Counted from the first letter of the stretch, positions 9,212 through 18,505 are shown. The stretch: DNA of 64,000 nt from Enorma sp964624825 (GCA_964624825.1 CAZUYD010000005.1:28060-92059), one strand, 5' to 3'. The notes: generated by a model from the letters alone, not told the origin. A program made the numbers and translations.

Positions 9212-9937
9212 CTATGCGGCGCGCGCGAAATCATGAGCAGCGAGGATCTCTTCGAGCGTCATGCCGCGCGCAGCAAGCCCGCGACATCGCCGGGTGCACC
9301 GCTTGAATTGCGAGAAGCAGCGCAGGGCATGGCGGGCGTTTGCATACACCTTCCAGCAGCCAAAACAGACAAAGTCGCGGCCTTCGTGCTCCACGAAGCC
9401 CTGCACGTCCTCAAAGGGGTATCCCAAGAAGAAGCCGATCTCGTGCGGCACGCCACCAGATGCGAAGCGCGCGCAAAGCTCGGTGATGAACATGCCGCAC
9501 GTCCGGTCATTCATGTCTTTCCCAAGCTCGACGAAAGCGCGAGCCGTACGATACCCGAGCGCGGCGAGCACGCGCACGATGCGCGGATCGGCCATATGAC
9601 ACACCAGCAAGGCCGGACGCCACACATAGACCACCGCGCCGAACGGACGCCATGCCAGAATCTGTATGCGAAGGCCTTGAGGCTGAAGTGAGCGGTTAAG
9701 CGCATCGACCAGCCGCCACAACCTGCGACGGCGCCTCGCAATCGTCATGCCTGCCGCATCGGCGCGAGCGGACTCCTGCGCCTGGCACGGTGACGCCTCA
9801 TCGGGACATGCGTCACAGCGCTCGGCAAAAGGGCCGGTAAAGGTGAACAGGCTTGCTGGCTTTGCGCTCAGCAGCGTGGGCGCGCAAGTGCGGATAACAG
9901 CGGATTCCAACGCAGCTCGTGTCAGCTGATGCTCCAT
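9212..9937 (-). CDS. DUF3793 family protein
   Basis: About 241 aa from ATG 9937. The family hallmark CAPTLLSAKPASLFTF lies near residue 18, and the C-terminal half holds ELCARFASGGVPHEIGFFLGYPFEDVQGF and FVCFGCWKVYAN, all typical of DUF3793. An upstream ATG at 10042 is in frame but the family normally starts shortly before CAPTL. Neither start has a good ribosome site. No biochemical function is established. These proteins recur beside flavodoxins and iron-transport genes, and the conserved cysteines (CAP, CDACPDE, CFGC) suggest metal or cofactor handling, which is a guess. It is 192 bases upstream of flavodoxin on the same strand and may be cotranscribed with it. Confidence 0.85.
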   Translation of the reverse strand: MEHQLTRAALESAVIRTCAPTLLSAKPASLFTFTGPFAERCDACPDEASPCQAQESARADAAGMTIARRRRRLWRLVDALNRSLQPQGLRIQILAWRPFGAVVYVWRPALLVCHMADPRIVRVLAALGYRTARAFVELGKDMNDRTCGMFITELCARFASGGVPHEIGFFLGYPFEDVQGFVEHEGRDFVCFGCWKVYANARHALRCFSQFKRCTRRCRGLAARGMTLEEILAAHDFARAA

Positions 9938-10045
9938 AGTGCCCAATCTCGTCCGTGCCAATCCCACCTCACCGACCAGCGCATGCCGTCGGTTCGCGCC
10001 GTCCTGCAGGGCTGACTCCTGAATCGCTCTGCACGGCCGCATCTC

Positions 10046-10064
10046 AATAAGTTAGCTATTTATT
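10046..10064. promoter_or_regulatory. imperfect 19-bp palindrome upstream of DUF3793
   Basis: AATAAGTTAGCTATTTATT has matching outer arms (AATAA / TTATT) and a core, TAAGTTAGCTA, resembling DtxR/IdeR sites. It lies about 110 bases upstream of the chosen DUF3793 start, in an AT-rich island that would be a natural promoter region. Regulation by a metal-dependent repressor is inferred. Confidence 0.35.
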
Positions 10065-10149
10065 ACTTTTATGAGCCTATCATTTGCGGCTCCAAAAAGT
10101 TTCCATAGGATAACTATTGTCGATATTGAGTGAGCCGCGCGATGATGTG

Positions 10150-10191
10150 GCGCCGCCTGCGCTCAAGAAAGATGACGAGCGCAGGCGGCGC
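10150..10191 (-). terminator. 15-bp perfect-stem hairpin downstream of prfC
   Basis: GCGCCGCCTGCGCTC and its exact complement are separated by 12 bases (10165-10176), about 145 bases past the prfC stop. There is no strong T tail. The remaining sequence between prfC and DUF3793 shows no convincing gene. Confidence 0.55.
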
Positions 10192-10337
10192 GGCCAGGAT
10201 ATGTATCGCGATGTGCCCGCAACTGAGCTTCTACTCGCCGGGCGTCTCGCGCCCACCGTCGAGCGCGCGGCGACTCGGAACCGGGTACTAGATTTGCCAC
10301 GCGTGCCCAGCCGCGCTCCGCCACGGCTATATCAGCG

Positions 10338-11951
10338 CTAAACGGTGACGTTTCCAAACTCTGAAAGCTTGAGCGAAGGATTATGCTCAAGCGCCCAGTC
10401 CACGTTCCAGGGACTCGTGAAAAGCAGCAGCTTTCCGCCGCGCATATCCTCAACGCGCAGCGTATCGCGCGTGAGGTTAAGCGCCTTCACGTCAACTTCC
10501 CCTGGCTCGTTCGCGATCCAGCGGATATCGGTATACCCCAAGGGCTGCCGGCGCACCTCTACATGGTATTCGCTCTTAAGGCGCTGCTCCAGCACCTCGA
10601 ATTGCAGCACGCCAACCACGCCCACGATCACGCTCTCCATGCCTGCGCCCAGTTCGCGGAAAATCTGGATAGCGCCCTCTTGGGCAAGCTCCTCCATGCC
10701 TTTCACGAACTGCTTGCGCTTCATGGTGTCCACCTGGCTCACGCGCGCGAAATGCTCCGGCGCGAAGGTGGGGATGCCGGCGTATCGCACGCGCCGTTTG
10801 CCAGCGCACAGGGTATCGCCGATGGAGAACATGCCCGGGTCGAACAACCCCACGATGTCTCCAGCGTACGCTTCGTCCACCGTCGCGCGGTCATCGGCCA
10901 TCATCGCGGTTCCCGTGGCAAGCTTGATCTTGCGCCCGCCCTGCATATGGTAGGCATCCATGCCGCGCTCGAACTTCCCGGAGCAGATGCGCACAAAGGC
11001 GATGCGGTCGCGGTGGTTCTTATCCATGTTGGCCTGGATTTTGAAGACGAACCCCGAAAAGTCGTTCTCGGCTGGTTCGACGAGCTCGCCGCTGAGCGCA
11101 TCGACGTGAGCGGTGGGCGGGGGCGCCAAGCGCAGGAACTCCTTCAAGAACGGTTCCACGCCGAAGTTGGTAAGCGCTGAGCCGAAAAACACCGGCGAGA
11201 GCTTCCCGGCGCGAACGGCTGCAAGGTCAAACTCATCCGCCGCACCATCCAAGAGCTCGATATCGTCCGTGAGCGCGCGGTGGTTCTCCTCGCCGATGAG
11301 CTCATCGAGCGCCGGATCTCCCAGCTCCGCTTCGATCTCGTCAACCTTCTTCGCGGCATTCGCACGGCCGTCGCCCTCGAACGCAAGCACATGCCGGCTC
11401 GTGCGGTCGAAGACGCCGCGAAAGCTGCGCCCGCTGCCGATGGGCCAGTTCATGGGGCACGTTCCAATGCCCAGCACGTTTTCGATCTCTTCCATCAGCT
11501 CGAAGGGGTCGCGTATGTCGCGATCGAGCTTGTTCACGAAGGTGAAGATGGGGATGTGCCGCAGGGTGCACACACGGAACAGCTTGATGGTCTGCGCCTC
11601 GACGCCCTTCGCTCCGTCGATGACCATGACGGCCGCATCGGCAGCCATGAGCGTGCGATAGGTATCTTCGGAGAAATCCTGGTGGCCGGGGGTATCGAGA
11701 ATGTTCACGCAGCACCCATCATAGGTGAACTGCAGCACCGACGACGTTACGGAGATGCCGCGCTGCCTTTCGATCTCCATCCAATCCGAGACGGCGTGCT
11801 TCGCGGAGCTCTTGCCCTTCACCGAACCGGCCGCTTGGATGGTGCCCGTGTATAGCAGCAGCTTCTCGGTAAGCGTGGTCTTGCCCGCGTCGGGATGCGA
11901 GATGATGGCAAACGTGCGGCGCGAGGCAATATTCTCGGCAAGGCTCGGCAT
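10338..11951 (-). CDS. prfC: Peptide chain release factor 3
   Basis: A 537-aa GTPase of the translation factor family that ejects RF1/RF2 from the ribosome after termination. G1 is SHPDAGKTTLTE (about 19-30), the switch region contains RGISVTSSVLQF, G3 is DTPGHQDF, G4 is NKLDRD. The following segments (VEPFLKEFLRLAPPP, then FKIQANMDKNHRDRIAFVRICSGKF) are RF3-specific and distinguish it from EF-G, which would be about 700 aa. ATG 11951 follows TAGGAG by about 7 bases. Transcribed alone; ordinary housekeeping gene of full length. Confidence 0.96.
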   Translation of the reverse strand: MPSLAENIASRRTFAIISHPDAGKTTLTEKLLLYTGTIQAAGSVKGKSSAKHAVSDWMEIERQRGISVTSSVLQFTYDGCCVNILDTPGHQDFSEDTYRTLMAADAAVMVIDGAKGVEAQTIKLFRVCTLRHIPIFTFVNKLDRDIRDPFELMEEIENVLGIGTCPMNWPIGSGRSFRGVFDRTSRHVLAFEGDGRANAAKKVDEIEAELGDPALDELIGEENHRALTDDIELLDGAADEFDLAAVRAGKLSPVFFGSALTNFGVEPFLKEFLRLAPPPTAHVDALSGELVEPAENDFSGFVFKIQANMDKNHRDRIAFVRICSGKFERGMDAYHMQGGRKIKLATGTAMMADDRATVDEAYAGDIVGLFDPGMFSIGDTLCAGKRRVRYAGIPTFAPEHFARVSQVDTMKRKQFVKGMEELAQEGAIQIFRELGAGMESVIVGVVGVLQFEVLEQRLKSEYHVEVRRQPLGYTDIRWIANEPGEVDVKALNLTRDTLRVEDMRGGKLLLFTSPWNVDWALEHNPSLKLSEFGNVTV

Positions 11952-12119
11952 GAATGACTCCTAACGTGAAACCTGACGTATTGTACCTGTTCTCAACCCC
12001 CTGGGCGAGATGGCACCAAGGTGTTCCCGCACGCTCGTGCTCGTGCATGTCCTCAACTGCCGAAAAACAGGGTACGCGCTGCATCAGGGCAAGCCCCCAA
12101 GGCTTCGCAGCCGCTGGAG

Positions 12120-13280
12120 CTATCCCTCGATGACGCTGCCAAACCAGTCCTCGATCATATGGCGGGCAATCGACGCGCGGCCGGGCAGCTCGACGTCTTG
12201 CGCGGCAACCGCCCGAGCGAGCTCGCCACGGCTGAACCAGCGCGCTGACGCGACCTCTTCGCGATCAACTCGAACGGCGGTGGAGCATGCATGGGCACGA
12301 AACCCAACCATGATGGACGCGGGAAACGGCCACGGTTGCGAGCCGAGGTAGCGCACCTCGTCCAACGAGACGCCGACTTCCTCCATCGCTTCGCGGCGCA
12401 CCGCATGCTCCAAGCTCTCCCCCGCCTCGACGAACCCGGCGGAAACCGAGAAGAATCGTTCGCGCCACGCCGCGTTATGTTGCAGGAGGATTCGGTCATC
12501 GTCGTCGATGATCGCGGTGATTACCGCAGGCTCGATGCGCGGGAAAAGCAGGCGGCCTGCATCGTGCGGGTTGGAGCAGGTCTGCGCCCAACCGCCAAGC
12601 GCCGGCGTTACCGGTGCGCCGCATGCAGGGCAGAACCGCTGCTGAGCATGCCATGCGCTCACCGCGACGGCGCTTGTCGCGAGCCCCGCATCGCGCGGCG
12701 AGGCACAAGGCGCGAACGAACGCAGCTCGACCCATTCGAAGTCTCGAAGCGCGCGCTGCGCCAACGTGATCGCCGAGCGACCTTGCTCGTGATCGGCCTC
12801 TTCCGCGCTGTTGCGCGGCTCGCCGACCACCCGGGTGAGATCGAGTGCGAGGTACGGCACCACCGGGTCGTTCGCCCTATCGACACCAAGGTAGATGGGC
12901 AGATATCCCGGCTGCACGGCCTCGGCGCGCAGATCCGTCGCATTGAGCAGGGCGAGCGCGACCGAGGCGACGGGCACATCTGCATCGGGACGGGGCGCAG
13001 CTGGATCGGCCGCGCAGTCGAGCGCGGCGGGCGCGGCCGCGGCCGAGCGCTTCGGTACGGCAACCAACCCGTTGTTTACCAGCATCACGCGTGCGTGCGC
13101 GCAGGAAAGGACGCGATCGATAAGACCCGGGTCGCTGCGGCCTTCCACGTCGTAATCTATCGTTGTTTGCGCAAGAGGAAGACGACCCATGAATGTCGAG
13201 GCGGGCGAGCCTCCCGCCTCATGCGCCAACGGGCAACCCGCCCTATCCGACACCTCGACCGTCATCGCTGCGTTCTGCAT
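12120..13280 (-). CDS. nudC: NADH pyrophosphatase / NAD-cap hydrolase (Nudix)
   Basis: Cleaves NAD(H) to NMN(H) and AMP, and in studied bacteria removes NAD caps from RNA. The order is N-terminal NudC-like domain (to about residue 190), zinc-ribbon region FCPACGAPVTPALGGWAQTC, then Nudix domain with the box GFVEAGESLEHAVRREAMEE followed by the NudC signature SQPWPFPASIM. In the ribbon the fourth cysteine is missing: after the third Cys the sequence runs SNPHDAG, so zinc binding may use His or be lost. ATG 13280 lies 11 bases after AGGAGG; a GTG six bases further upstream has spacing 5 and is equally possible. Transcribed alone. Confidence 0.92.
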   Translation of the reverse strand: MQNAAMTVEVSDRAGCPLAHEAGGSPASTFMGRLPLAQTTIDYDVEGRSDPGLIDRVLSCAHARVMLVNNGLVAVPKRSAAAAPAALDCAADPAAPRPDADVPVASVALALLNATDLRAEAVQPGYLPIYLGVDRANDPVVPYLALDLTRVVGEPRNSAEEADHEQGRSAITLAQRALRDFEWVELRSFAPCASPRDAGLATSAVAVSAWHAQQRFCPACGAPVTPALGGWAQTCSNPHDAGRLLFPRIEPAVITAIIDDDDRILLQHNAAWRERFFSVSAGFVEAGESLEHAVRREAMEEVGVSLDEVRYLGSQPWPFPASIMVGFRAHACSTAVRVDREEVASARWFSRGELARAVAAQDVELPGRASIARHMIEDWFGSVIEG

Positions 13281-13534
13281 AGGCACATATCCCTCCTGGC
13301 ATCAGCAATCGTTTTCACATGCTACCCCTCTTGGCGATGGCGCAGGCGGACAGGGCGCGCACAGCTTGGGGAACATCGAAACAAGGTGGACGCCTGTGAC
13401 TTGCCACATGATGCCCGAGCCGCGCATGCCGTGCGCCATCGACGCGCCGCCCCGTTTGAAGCATCGCTGCATCTGATCCATAATACGGAAACGAACTCAT
13501 GCAAAACCGATGCCGATGCGATTGAGGAGAACCC

Positions 13535-14149
13535 ATGGCAGAACCATATTCCGCAGGGCTCACGCGCGATGAAGCGTTTGCGCTGCTCACCGAGCATAAT
13601 AAAGACCCGTTCCACATCGAGCACGGCGAGACGGTCGAGCAGACCATGCGCTACTTCGCCCGCACGTACGATCCCGAGAACGAAGAGTTCTGGAGCATCG
13701 TCGGCCTGCTGCACGACCTCGACTGGGAAGAGCATTCGGACGACCCAGCGAACCATACCGTCTATGCTGCCGAAATCATCGAGACGGCTGGCGGCACGCC
13801 GGAGCTCATCCACGCCATTCAGAGCCATACGAGCGACTTCAACCCCAGCCTGCCGCGCCCCGAGCACCAAATGGAGAAGATTCTCTTCGCAACCGAAGAG
13901 CTCACCGGGCTTATCGGCGCTGCCATCGTGATGCGACCCAGCAAAAGCGTCATGGACTTCAATGTGAAATCCCTCAAGAAGAAGTTCAAGGACAAGCGCT
14001 TTGCAGCGGGTGTCAACCGTGACGTGATCCGCTCCGGCGCCGAGATGCTGGGATGGGATTTAGACGAGCTCTTCGCGCGCACCATTGAGGCCATGCAAAG
14101 CTTCGCGCCCGACCGTGACACGTTTGGATCGGGTGAGGCAAGCTCGTAG
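13535..14149 (+). CDS. HD-domain hydrolase
   Basis: A 204-aa protein with HD-superfamily metal ligands: an early His in HIEHGETVEQTM (about 27-31), the HD pair in GLLHDLDWEEH (about 59-60), a His in SDDPANHTVYAAEII, and a later Asp in the helix after IQSHTSDF. The C-terminal third (MRPSKSVMDFNVKSLKKKFKDKRFA) matches a widespread family of small HD hydrolases found in anaerobes. The substrate is unknown; nucleotide or phosphate monoesters are typical. ATG 13535 (MAEPYSAG) follows GAGGAGAACCC. It is a single gene ending at a strong hairpin shared with convergent proA. Confidence 0.85.
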   Translation: MAEPYSAGLTRDEAFALLTEHNKDPFHIEHGETVEQTMRYFARTYDPENEEFWSIVGLLHDLDWEEHSDDPANHTVYAAEIIETAGGTPELIHAIQSHTSDFNPSLPRPEHQMEKILFATEELTGLIGAAIVMRPSKSVMDFNVKSLKKKFKDKRFAAGVNRDVIRSGAEMLGWDLDELFARTIEAMQSFAPDRDTFGSGEASS

Positions 14150-14229
14150 CATAACCAAACGCGCGCCGCGCCGGCACATCGCCGCCACGGCGCCGCATCG
14201 CTGGTTCTGCGCATTAAATCTACGGGCAC

Positions 14230-14265
14230 GCCCCCGCAGCATAGACGGGTCTACGCTGCGGGGGC
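14230..14265. terminator. bidirectional terminator hairpin between HD gene and proA
   Basis: Arms GCCCCCGCAGC and GCTGCGGGGGC pair perfectly over 11 bp and extend by three more pairs after one mismatch, leaving a 6-base loop. It lies between convergent stops (14149 and 14273). Confidence 0.7.
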
Positions 14266-14272
14266 ACCTGTG

Positions 14273-15538
14273 CTATGGCCGTACTTGGCCGTTTCCACGA
14301 ACCTCGTACTTATAGGTGGTGAGCGCTTCAGCCGCAAACGGTCCGCGCGCGTGGAGCTTTTGCGTGGAGATGCCGATCTCCGCACCGAGGCCGAACTCCC
14401 CGCCGTCGGTAAAACGCGTGCTCGCATTCGCGTATACGGCCGCCGCATCGGCCTCGGCAAGGAAGCGCTCGCATACCTCCTGGTCTTCGGCGACGATAGC
14501 CTCGGAATGATGCGTACCGTACCGGTTGATGTGCGCGATCGCCTCGTCAAGGCCGCTCACGCACTTCACGCTGATCTCCATCGCCAGATACTCGCGACCC
14601 CAATCGTCTTCGGTGGCATCGACGAAGTTGATGATGTTCGCATGGGCGCGCGCCGTAGCGTCACCGTGAATGGTCACGCCGGCCGCGTCGAGCTCGGTGA
14701 GCATCTCGGGCAGGAAATCGTCTGCGATCGCCTCGTCGACCAGCAGCGATTCACATGCGTTGCACACGCCGACGCGCTGGGTCTTAGCATTCATCACGAT
14801 GGCGCGCGCCTTCTCGAAATCGGCGCTCTGATGCACGTATGTGTGGCAGTTGCCGGTACCCGTCTCGATTACCGGAACCTGCGCCTCGCGTACGCAGCGG
14901 CCGATAAGCCCTGCGCCGCCGCGCGGAATGAGCACGTCGACGATGCCGCGCAGGCTCATAAGCGCACCGGTCGCAGCACGGTCGGTCGTCTCGATGATGG
15001 AGACCGCCTCGCGCGGAAAGCCGCTTGTCTCCACGGCATCGGCCAGCGCATGCGCGATAGCGACGCACGAGCGCTGTGCGATGGATCCCCCGCGCAAGAT
15101 GCACGCATTTCCCGTGCGGATGCAGATGCCCGCCGCATCGGACGTCACGTTCGGACGCGCTTCGTACACCATCGCAACGAGGCCAAGCGGGACGGACACG
15201 CGCGTGAGGTCGAGCCCGCAGTCGATGACGCGGTGCTCGAGCACGCGCCCCACAGGATCCGGCAGCTCGGCGAGCGCTTCGAGCCCCTGTGCCATGCCCT
15301 CGATGCGTTCCGGTGTCAGCAGAAGCCGATCGAGCATTCCTTCGCTGGTGCCAGCCTCGCGCGCAGCATCCATATCCTGCGCGTTGGCCTCGAGAATCTT
15401 CTCCGATGCCGCGCGCAGCGCCTCGGCCATCGCACGAACCGCCGCCTGACGCTTCTCATCGCTCGCGCGCCCAAGCGGCACCGCCGCCGCTTTCGCCGCC
15501 CGTGCCAACTCCTCCACATACGCCTGGACGTTTTCCAT
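14273..15538 (-). CDS. proA: Gamma-glutamyl phosphate reductase
   Basis: Second step of proline synthesis: NADPH-dependent reduction of glutamyl-5-phosphate to glutamate semialdehyde. The 421-aa protein has the ALDH-fold catalytic cysteine in GVCNACESLLVDE, the NAD(P)-binding segment PLGLVAMVYEARPNVTSD and the terminal FGLGAEIGISTQKLHARGPF typical of ProA. ATG 15538 lies 13 bases after AAGGA; an in-frame GTG at 15547 is an alternative. It is 220 bases downstream of proB on the same strand. A TACTATAGT stretch in the gap could be a promoter giving separate expression. Confidence 0.96.
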   Translation of the reverse strand: MENVQAYVEELARAAKAAAVPLGRASDEKRQAAVRAMAEALRAASEKILEANAQDMDAAREAGTSEGMLDRLLLTPERIEGMAQGLEALAELPDPVGRVLEHRVIDCGLDLTRVSVPLGLVAMVYEARPNVTSDAAGICIRTGNACILRGGSIAQRSCVAIAHALADAVETSGFPREAVSIIETTDRAATGALMSLRGIVDVLIPRGGAGLIGRCVREAQVPVIETGTGNCHTYVHQSADFEKARAIVMNAKTQRVGVCNACESLLVDEAIADDFLPEMLTELDAAGVTIHGDATARAHANIINFVDATEDDWGREYLAMEISVKCVSGLDEAIAHINRYGTHHSEAIVAEDQEVCERFLAEADAAAVYANASTRFTDGGEFGLGAEIGISTQKLHARGPFAAEALTTYKYEVRGNGQVRP

Positions 15539-15758
15539 CTCGATCACCGATCCTTGGAATTCGTTGTGCATTGGTCACTATAGTACCTTGCCAGAATCCA
15601 TATGAGCAGCACGGTCGGGTAGAAAACGCGAACGGTGTGCCATCGCCGCGCACCGGTTGCTGCGATGCGCCGGCTAGTCCCTTGCTCTGTCCAAGCGCTT
15701 GCGCCCGCCGGGGCGTTTGCCCAAAACGTCGCAGGCGCGGCCGCAGAAGCAGGTATCC

Positions 15759-16880
15759 TCACGCAAAAACGATGAGGTTGTCGCGGTGGATGGCAGGGCG
15801 GTCGGCTAGGTCGCGCAGGAGATGGTTGCGCGCGATATCCTCTTGGCGCCGGCCAGCGGCAAGCTCGAGCTCGTCGACATCGGCCTCAGCGATGCCGCGT
15901 GCGATGACAAGCCCGTCTGCATCGAGCACGTCGAGCACGTCGCCCGCGCGAAACGAGCCGGAGACCGAAACGATTCCCACGGGAAGCAACGACGAGCCGC
16001 GCTCGATAAGCGCCCGCGCCGCGCCCGCGTCCACCGCAACCGAGCCGTGCGCGGCATCGCCCAATGCGATCCAGAGCTTGCGCGGGGCGATCTCGCAACG
16101 CGCGGACGTGGGAGCGAACAACGTGCCAACCGCTTCGCCCTGCGCGAGACGGCTGAGCGCGCGCTCCTCTGCACCGCTGCAAATAACGCTCGGGATGCCC
16201 GCCGTCATGAGGATGCGGCTCGCACGTATCTTCGTAATCATGCCGCCCGTACCCACCGACGTCGACGAATCGCCCGCCGAAGCGATGATGCGCGCGTCGA
16301 TCTTGTCCACGCGCGGAATGAACACCGCATTCGGGTCAATGGAAGGATTTGCGGTGTAGAGGCCGTCGGTATCTGAAAGCGTCACGCAGAAGTCGGCAGA
16401 GACCAGGCAGGCCACGAGTGCCGCAAGCGTGTCGTTGTCTCCGAAGCGAATCTCGTCAACCGAGACGGTGTCGTTCTCGTTCACCACGGGCACCACGCCG
16501 AGCTCAACAAGCCGCGTGAGCGCATCGCGCGCATGCAGGTATGACGCACGGCGCGCCGTGTCGTGGCGGGTGAGCAACACGAGCGAGGTGGTGAACCCCA
16601 GCGCGCGAAATTCCTCGTCGTATGCGGCAGAAAGCACGCATTGCCCCACCGACGCGCACGCTTGAAGGCTCGGCATGTCACACGGGCGGCGCTCGAAGCC
16701 AAGCGCCGGAGCACCGCAGGCGATGGCGCCGGAGCTAACCACCACGAGGTTCCATCCTACCGCTCGCAGGCGCGATGCCTCGCGGGCAAGCCTTGCGATG
16801 AATCCGCGGTCGACACCCGTCCCGGGTTGCGCCACCGTGCTCGACCCAATCTTCACGACCATCGTCTTGCGCTTGGCCAT
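15759..16880 (-). CDS. proB: Glutamate 5-kinase
   Basis: First step of proline synthesis, ATP-dependent phosphorylation of glutamate, normally feedback-inhibited by proline. The 373-aa protein begins MAKRKTMVVKIGSSTVAQPG, an amino-acid-kinase start, with VNENDTVSVDEIRFGDNDTL and GTGGMITKIRAS motifs for substrate and ATP, and a C-terminal PUA domain (about residues 275-360, including LPVGIVSVSGSFRAGDVL). ATG 16880 follows AAAGGGGA; an open frame upstream lacks a ribosome site. It is 95 bases downstream of pncB on the same strand, so pncB-proB-proA may be partly cotranscribed. Confidence 0.96.
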   Translation of the reverse strand: MAKRKTMVVKIGSSTVAQPGTGVDRGFIARLAREASRLRAVGWNLVVVSSGAIACGAPALGFERRPCDMPSLQACASVGQCVLSAAYDEEFRALGFTTSLVLLTRHDTARRASYLHARDALTRLVELGVVPVVNENDTVSVDEIRFGDNDTLAALVACLVSADFCVTLSDTDGLYTANPSIDPNAVFIPRVDKIDARIIASAGDSSTSVGTGGMITKIRASRILMTAGIPSVICSGAEERALSRLAQGEAVGTLFAPTSARCEIAPRKLWIALGDAAHGSVAVDAGAARALIERGSSLLPVGIVSVSGSFRAGDVLDVLDADGLVIARGIAEADVDELELAAGRRQEDIARNHLLRDLADRPAIHRDNLIVFA

Positions 16881-16975
16881 CCATGTCCCCTTTCGGCGCC
16901 CCGCCTCGGCATCAGCAAGCAGGCGCGCAACTCCGCGCGCAACGAAAAGGCACGCGGGTACGCCACAAAGCGTGC

Positions 16976-18505
16976 CTAATGGTAATGCTTTTTGCCCGGT
17001 GCCTTCCACGGCATCGCCGAACCGGTCGCAGCCATGCGCTCGCGCACGAGCTCGTCGCGCACCCGCGCAAGCCCGCTCTCCATACCGACCACGTAGGACT
17101 GCGGATAGAGGAATCGCTTATATTCAGGATCGAGCACCGAAAGCGCCTGCGCACAGCGATCGCGCGCGGCCTGGATGGGTTCGCGCGGGGCGACCGCGCG
17201 GCCATCGCGAGCCACCGGCACGAGCAGCTCGCGATGCGTCATGCCTGCAACGCTCGTCACGAGCGCGGCATCGTTCACCGCCACGAGCGTGGTGCCACGC
17301 AGCTCGCCTTCACCCTCGAGATACGCCTCGTCATATATCATGTCGCATACCGGGCTCCCGGACCCATCCATATAGCGATGCACCTGCTGCACGCCTGGAA
17401 TGGTACGCTTATACGGCTGCTCGGAGAGCTTTACCACGGGCGTCCAGTCCTCATCGCCCGGGTTGCGACGGGCGGTGAGCTTGTACACGCCCCCGAGCGC
17501 CGGCTGGTCGTAGCACGTGGCCAGCTTGGTTCCCACGCCGAACGAGTCGATGGGTGCGCCTTGGTCGAGCAGCGACTGGATGGTGTATTCGTCCAGATCA
17601 TTCGAGACCGAGATCTTCACGTACTCAAGCCCTTCCTCATCGAAGCGGCTGCGTACGTAGGCCGAAAGCTTCGCCAGGTCACCGGAGTCGATGCGAATTG
17701 CCGAGAGGCGCTCACCGCGCGCCTCCATCTCACGCGCGACCGTGATGGCGTTTTCCACGCCTTCGCGCACGTCATAGGTATCGATTAGCAGTGTGCAGTT
17801 ATTCGGGCTCGTGCGGGCGAAGGCACGAAACGCCTCGAGCTCGCTTTCGAAGCTCATCACCCAACTGTGCGCATGCGTTCCGAAGACCGGGATGCCGTAT
17901 TTACGGCCGGCAAGCGCATTCGAGGTTGACGAGCAACCGGCAATATAGCTCGCGCGAGCAACGGCCATGCCGCCATCAGGGCCCTGAGCGCGGCGCAGGC
18001 CGAATTCAGCCACCGGGCGCCCCTTCGCCGCCTGAACCACACGAGCAGTCTTGGTCGCCACAAGCGTCTGGAATCCCACCGTGTTGAGCAGCGCCGTCTC
18101 GAGCATCTGGCATTCAAGCGCAGAGCCGGTCACGCGCACCATGGGTTCGCGCGGGAAGACCAGCTCACCCTCGAGCACGGCGTCGATGTCAACATGCATG
18201 CGAAAGCCGCTAAGAAACTCCAGAAATCTCGGCTTGAACAGCGCGCCCCCCGCCGGCGACTCAAGCGACGCGAGGTAATCGATATCCTCGTCGGTAAAGC
18301 GTATGTTTTCTACCAGGTCGGGCAGCTCGGCGGTGCCGCACATCACGGCGTAGGCGCTCCCAAACGGATGGTCGCGATAGAACGCGCAAAAGCAATCCTC
18401 TTCATCGAGCTTCCCACTCTCCCACAGACCTTGCGCCATGGTAAGTTCATATAGGTCGGTGAGAAGCGCCACATCGGTCGGGCGCGAAGGATCAGTGAGA
18501 GCCAT
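16976..18505 (-). CDS. pncB: Nicotinate phosphoribosyltransferase
   Basis: Converts nicotinate and PRPP, with ATP, to nicotinate mononucleotide in NAD salvage. The 509-aa sequence starts MALTDPSRPTDVALLTDLYELTMAQGLWE, typical of PncB, with the catalytic-loop region VPVFGTHAHSW-like (IPVFGTHAHSWVMSF, His of the family phosphohistidine) near residue 215 and the PRPP-site AIRIDSGDLAKLS. The C-terminus ends WKAPGKKHYH. ATG 18505 follows GGGAAGGA by 6-7 bases. Complete and ordinary. Confidence 0.95.
   Translation of the reverse strand: MALTDPSRPTDVALLTDLYELTMAQGLWESGKLDEEDCFCAFYRDHPFGSAYAVMCGTAELPDLVENIRFTDEDIDYLASLESPAGGALFKPRFLEFLSGFRMHVDIDAVLEGELVFPREPMVRVTGSALECQMLETALLNTVGFQTLVATKTARVVQAAKGRPVAEFGLRRAQGPDGGMAVARASYIAGCSSTSNALAGRKYGIPVFGTHAHSWVMSFESELEAFRAFARTSPNNCTLLIDTYDVREGVENAITVAREMEARGERLSAIRIDSGDLAKLSAYVRSRFDEEGLEYVKISVSNDLDEYTIQSLLDQGAPIDSFGVGTKLATCYDQPALGGVYKLTARRNPGDEDWTPVVKLSEQPYKRTIPGVQQVHRYMDGSGSPVCDMIYDEAYLEGEGELRGTTLVAVNDAALVTSVAGMTHRELLVPVARDGRAVAPREPIQAARDRCAQALSVLDPEYKRFLYPQSYVVGMESGLARVRDELVRERMAATGSAMPWKAPGKKHYH

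Noticed and set aside
10117..10341. 74-codon frame between prfC and DUF3793
   Set aside because: TTG start, spans a perfect terminator-like hairpin, no ribosome site or family resemblance.
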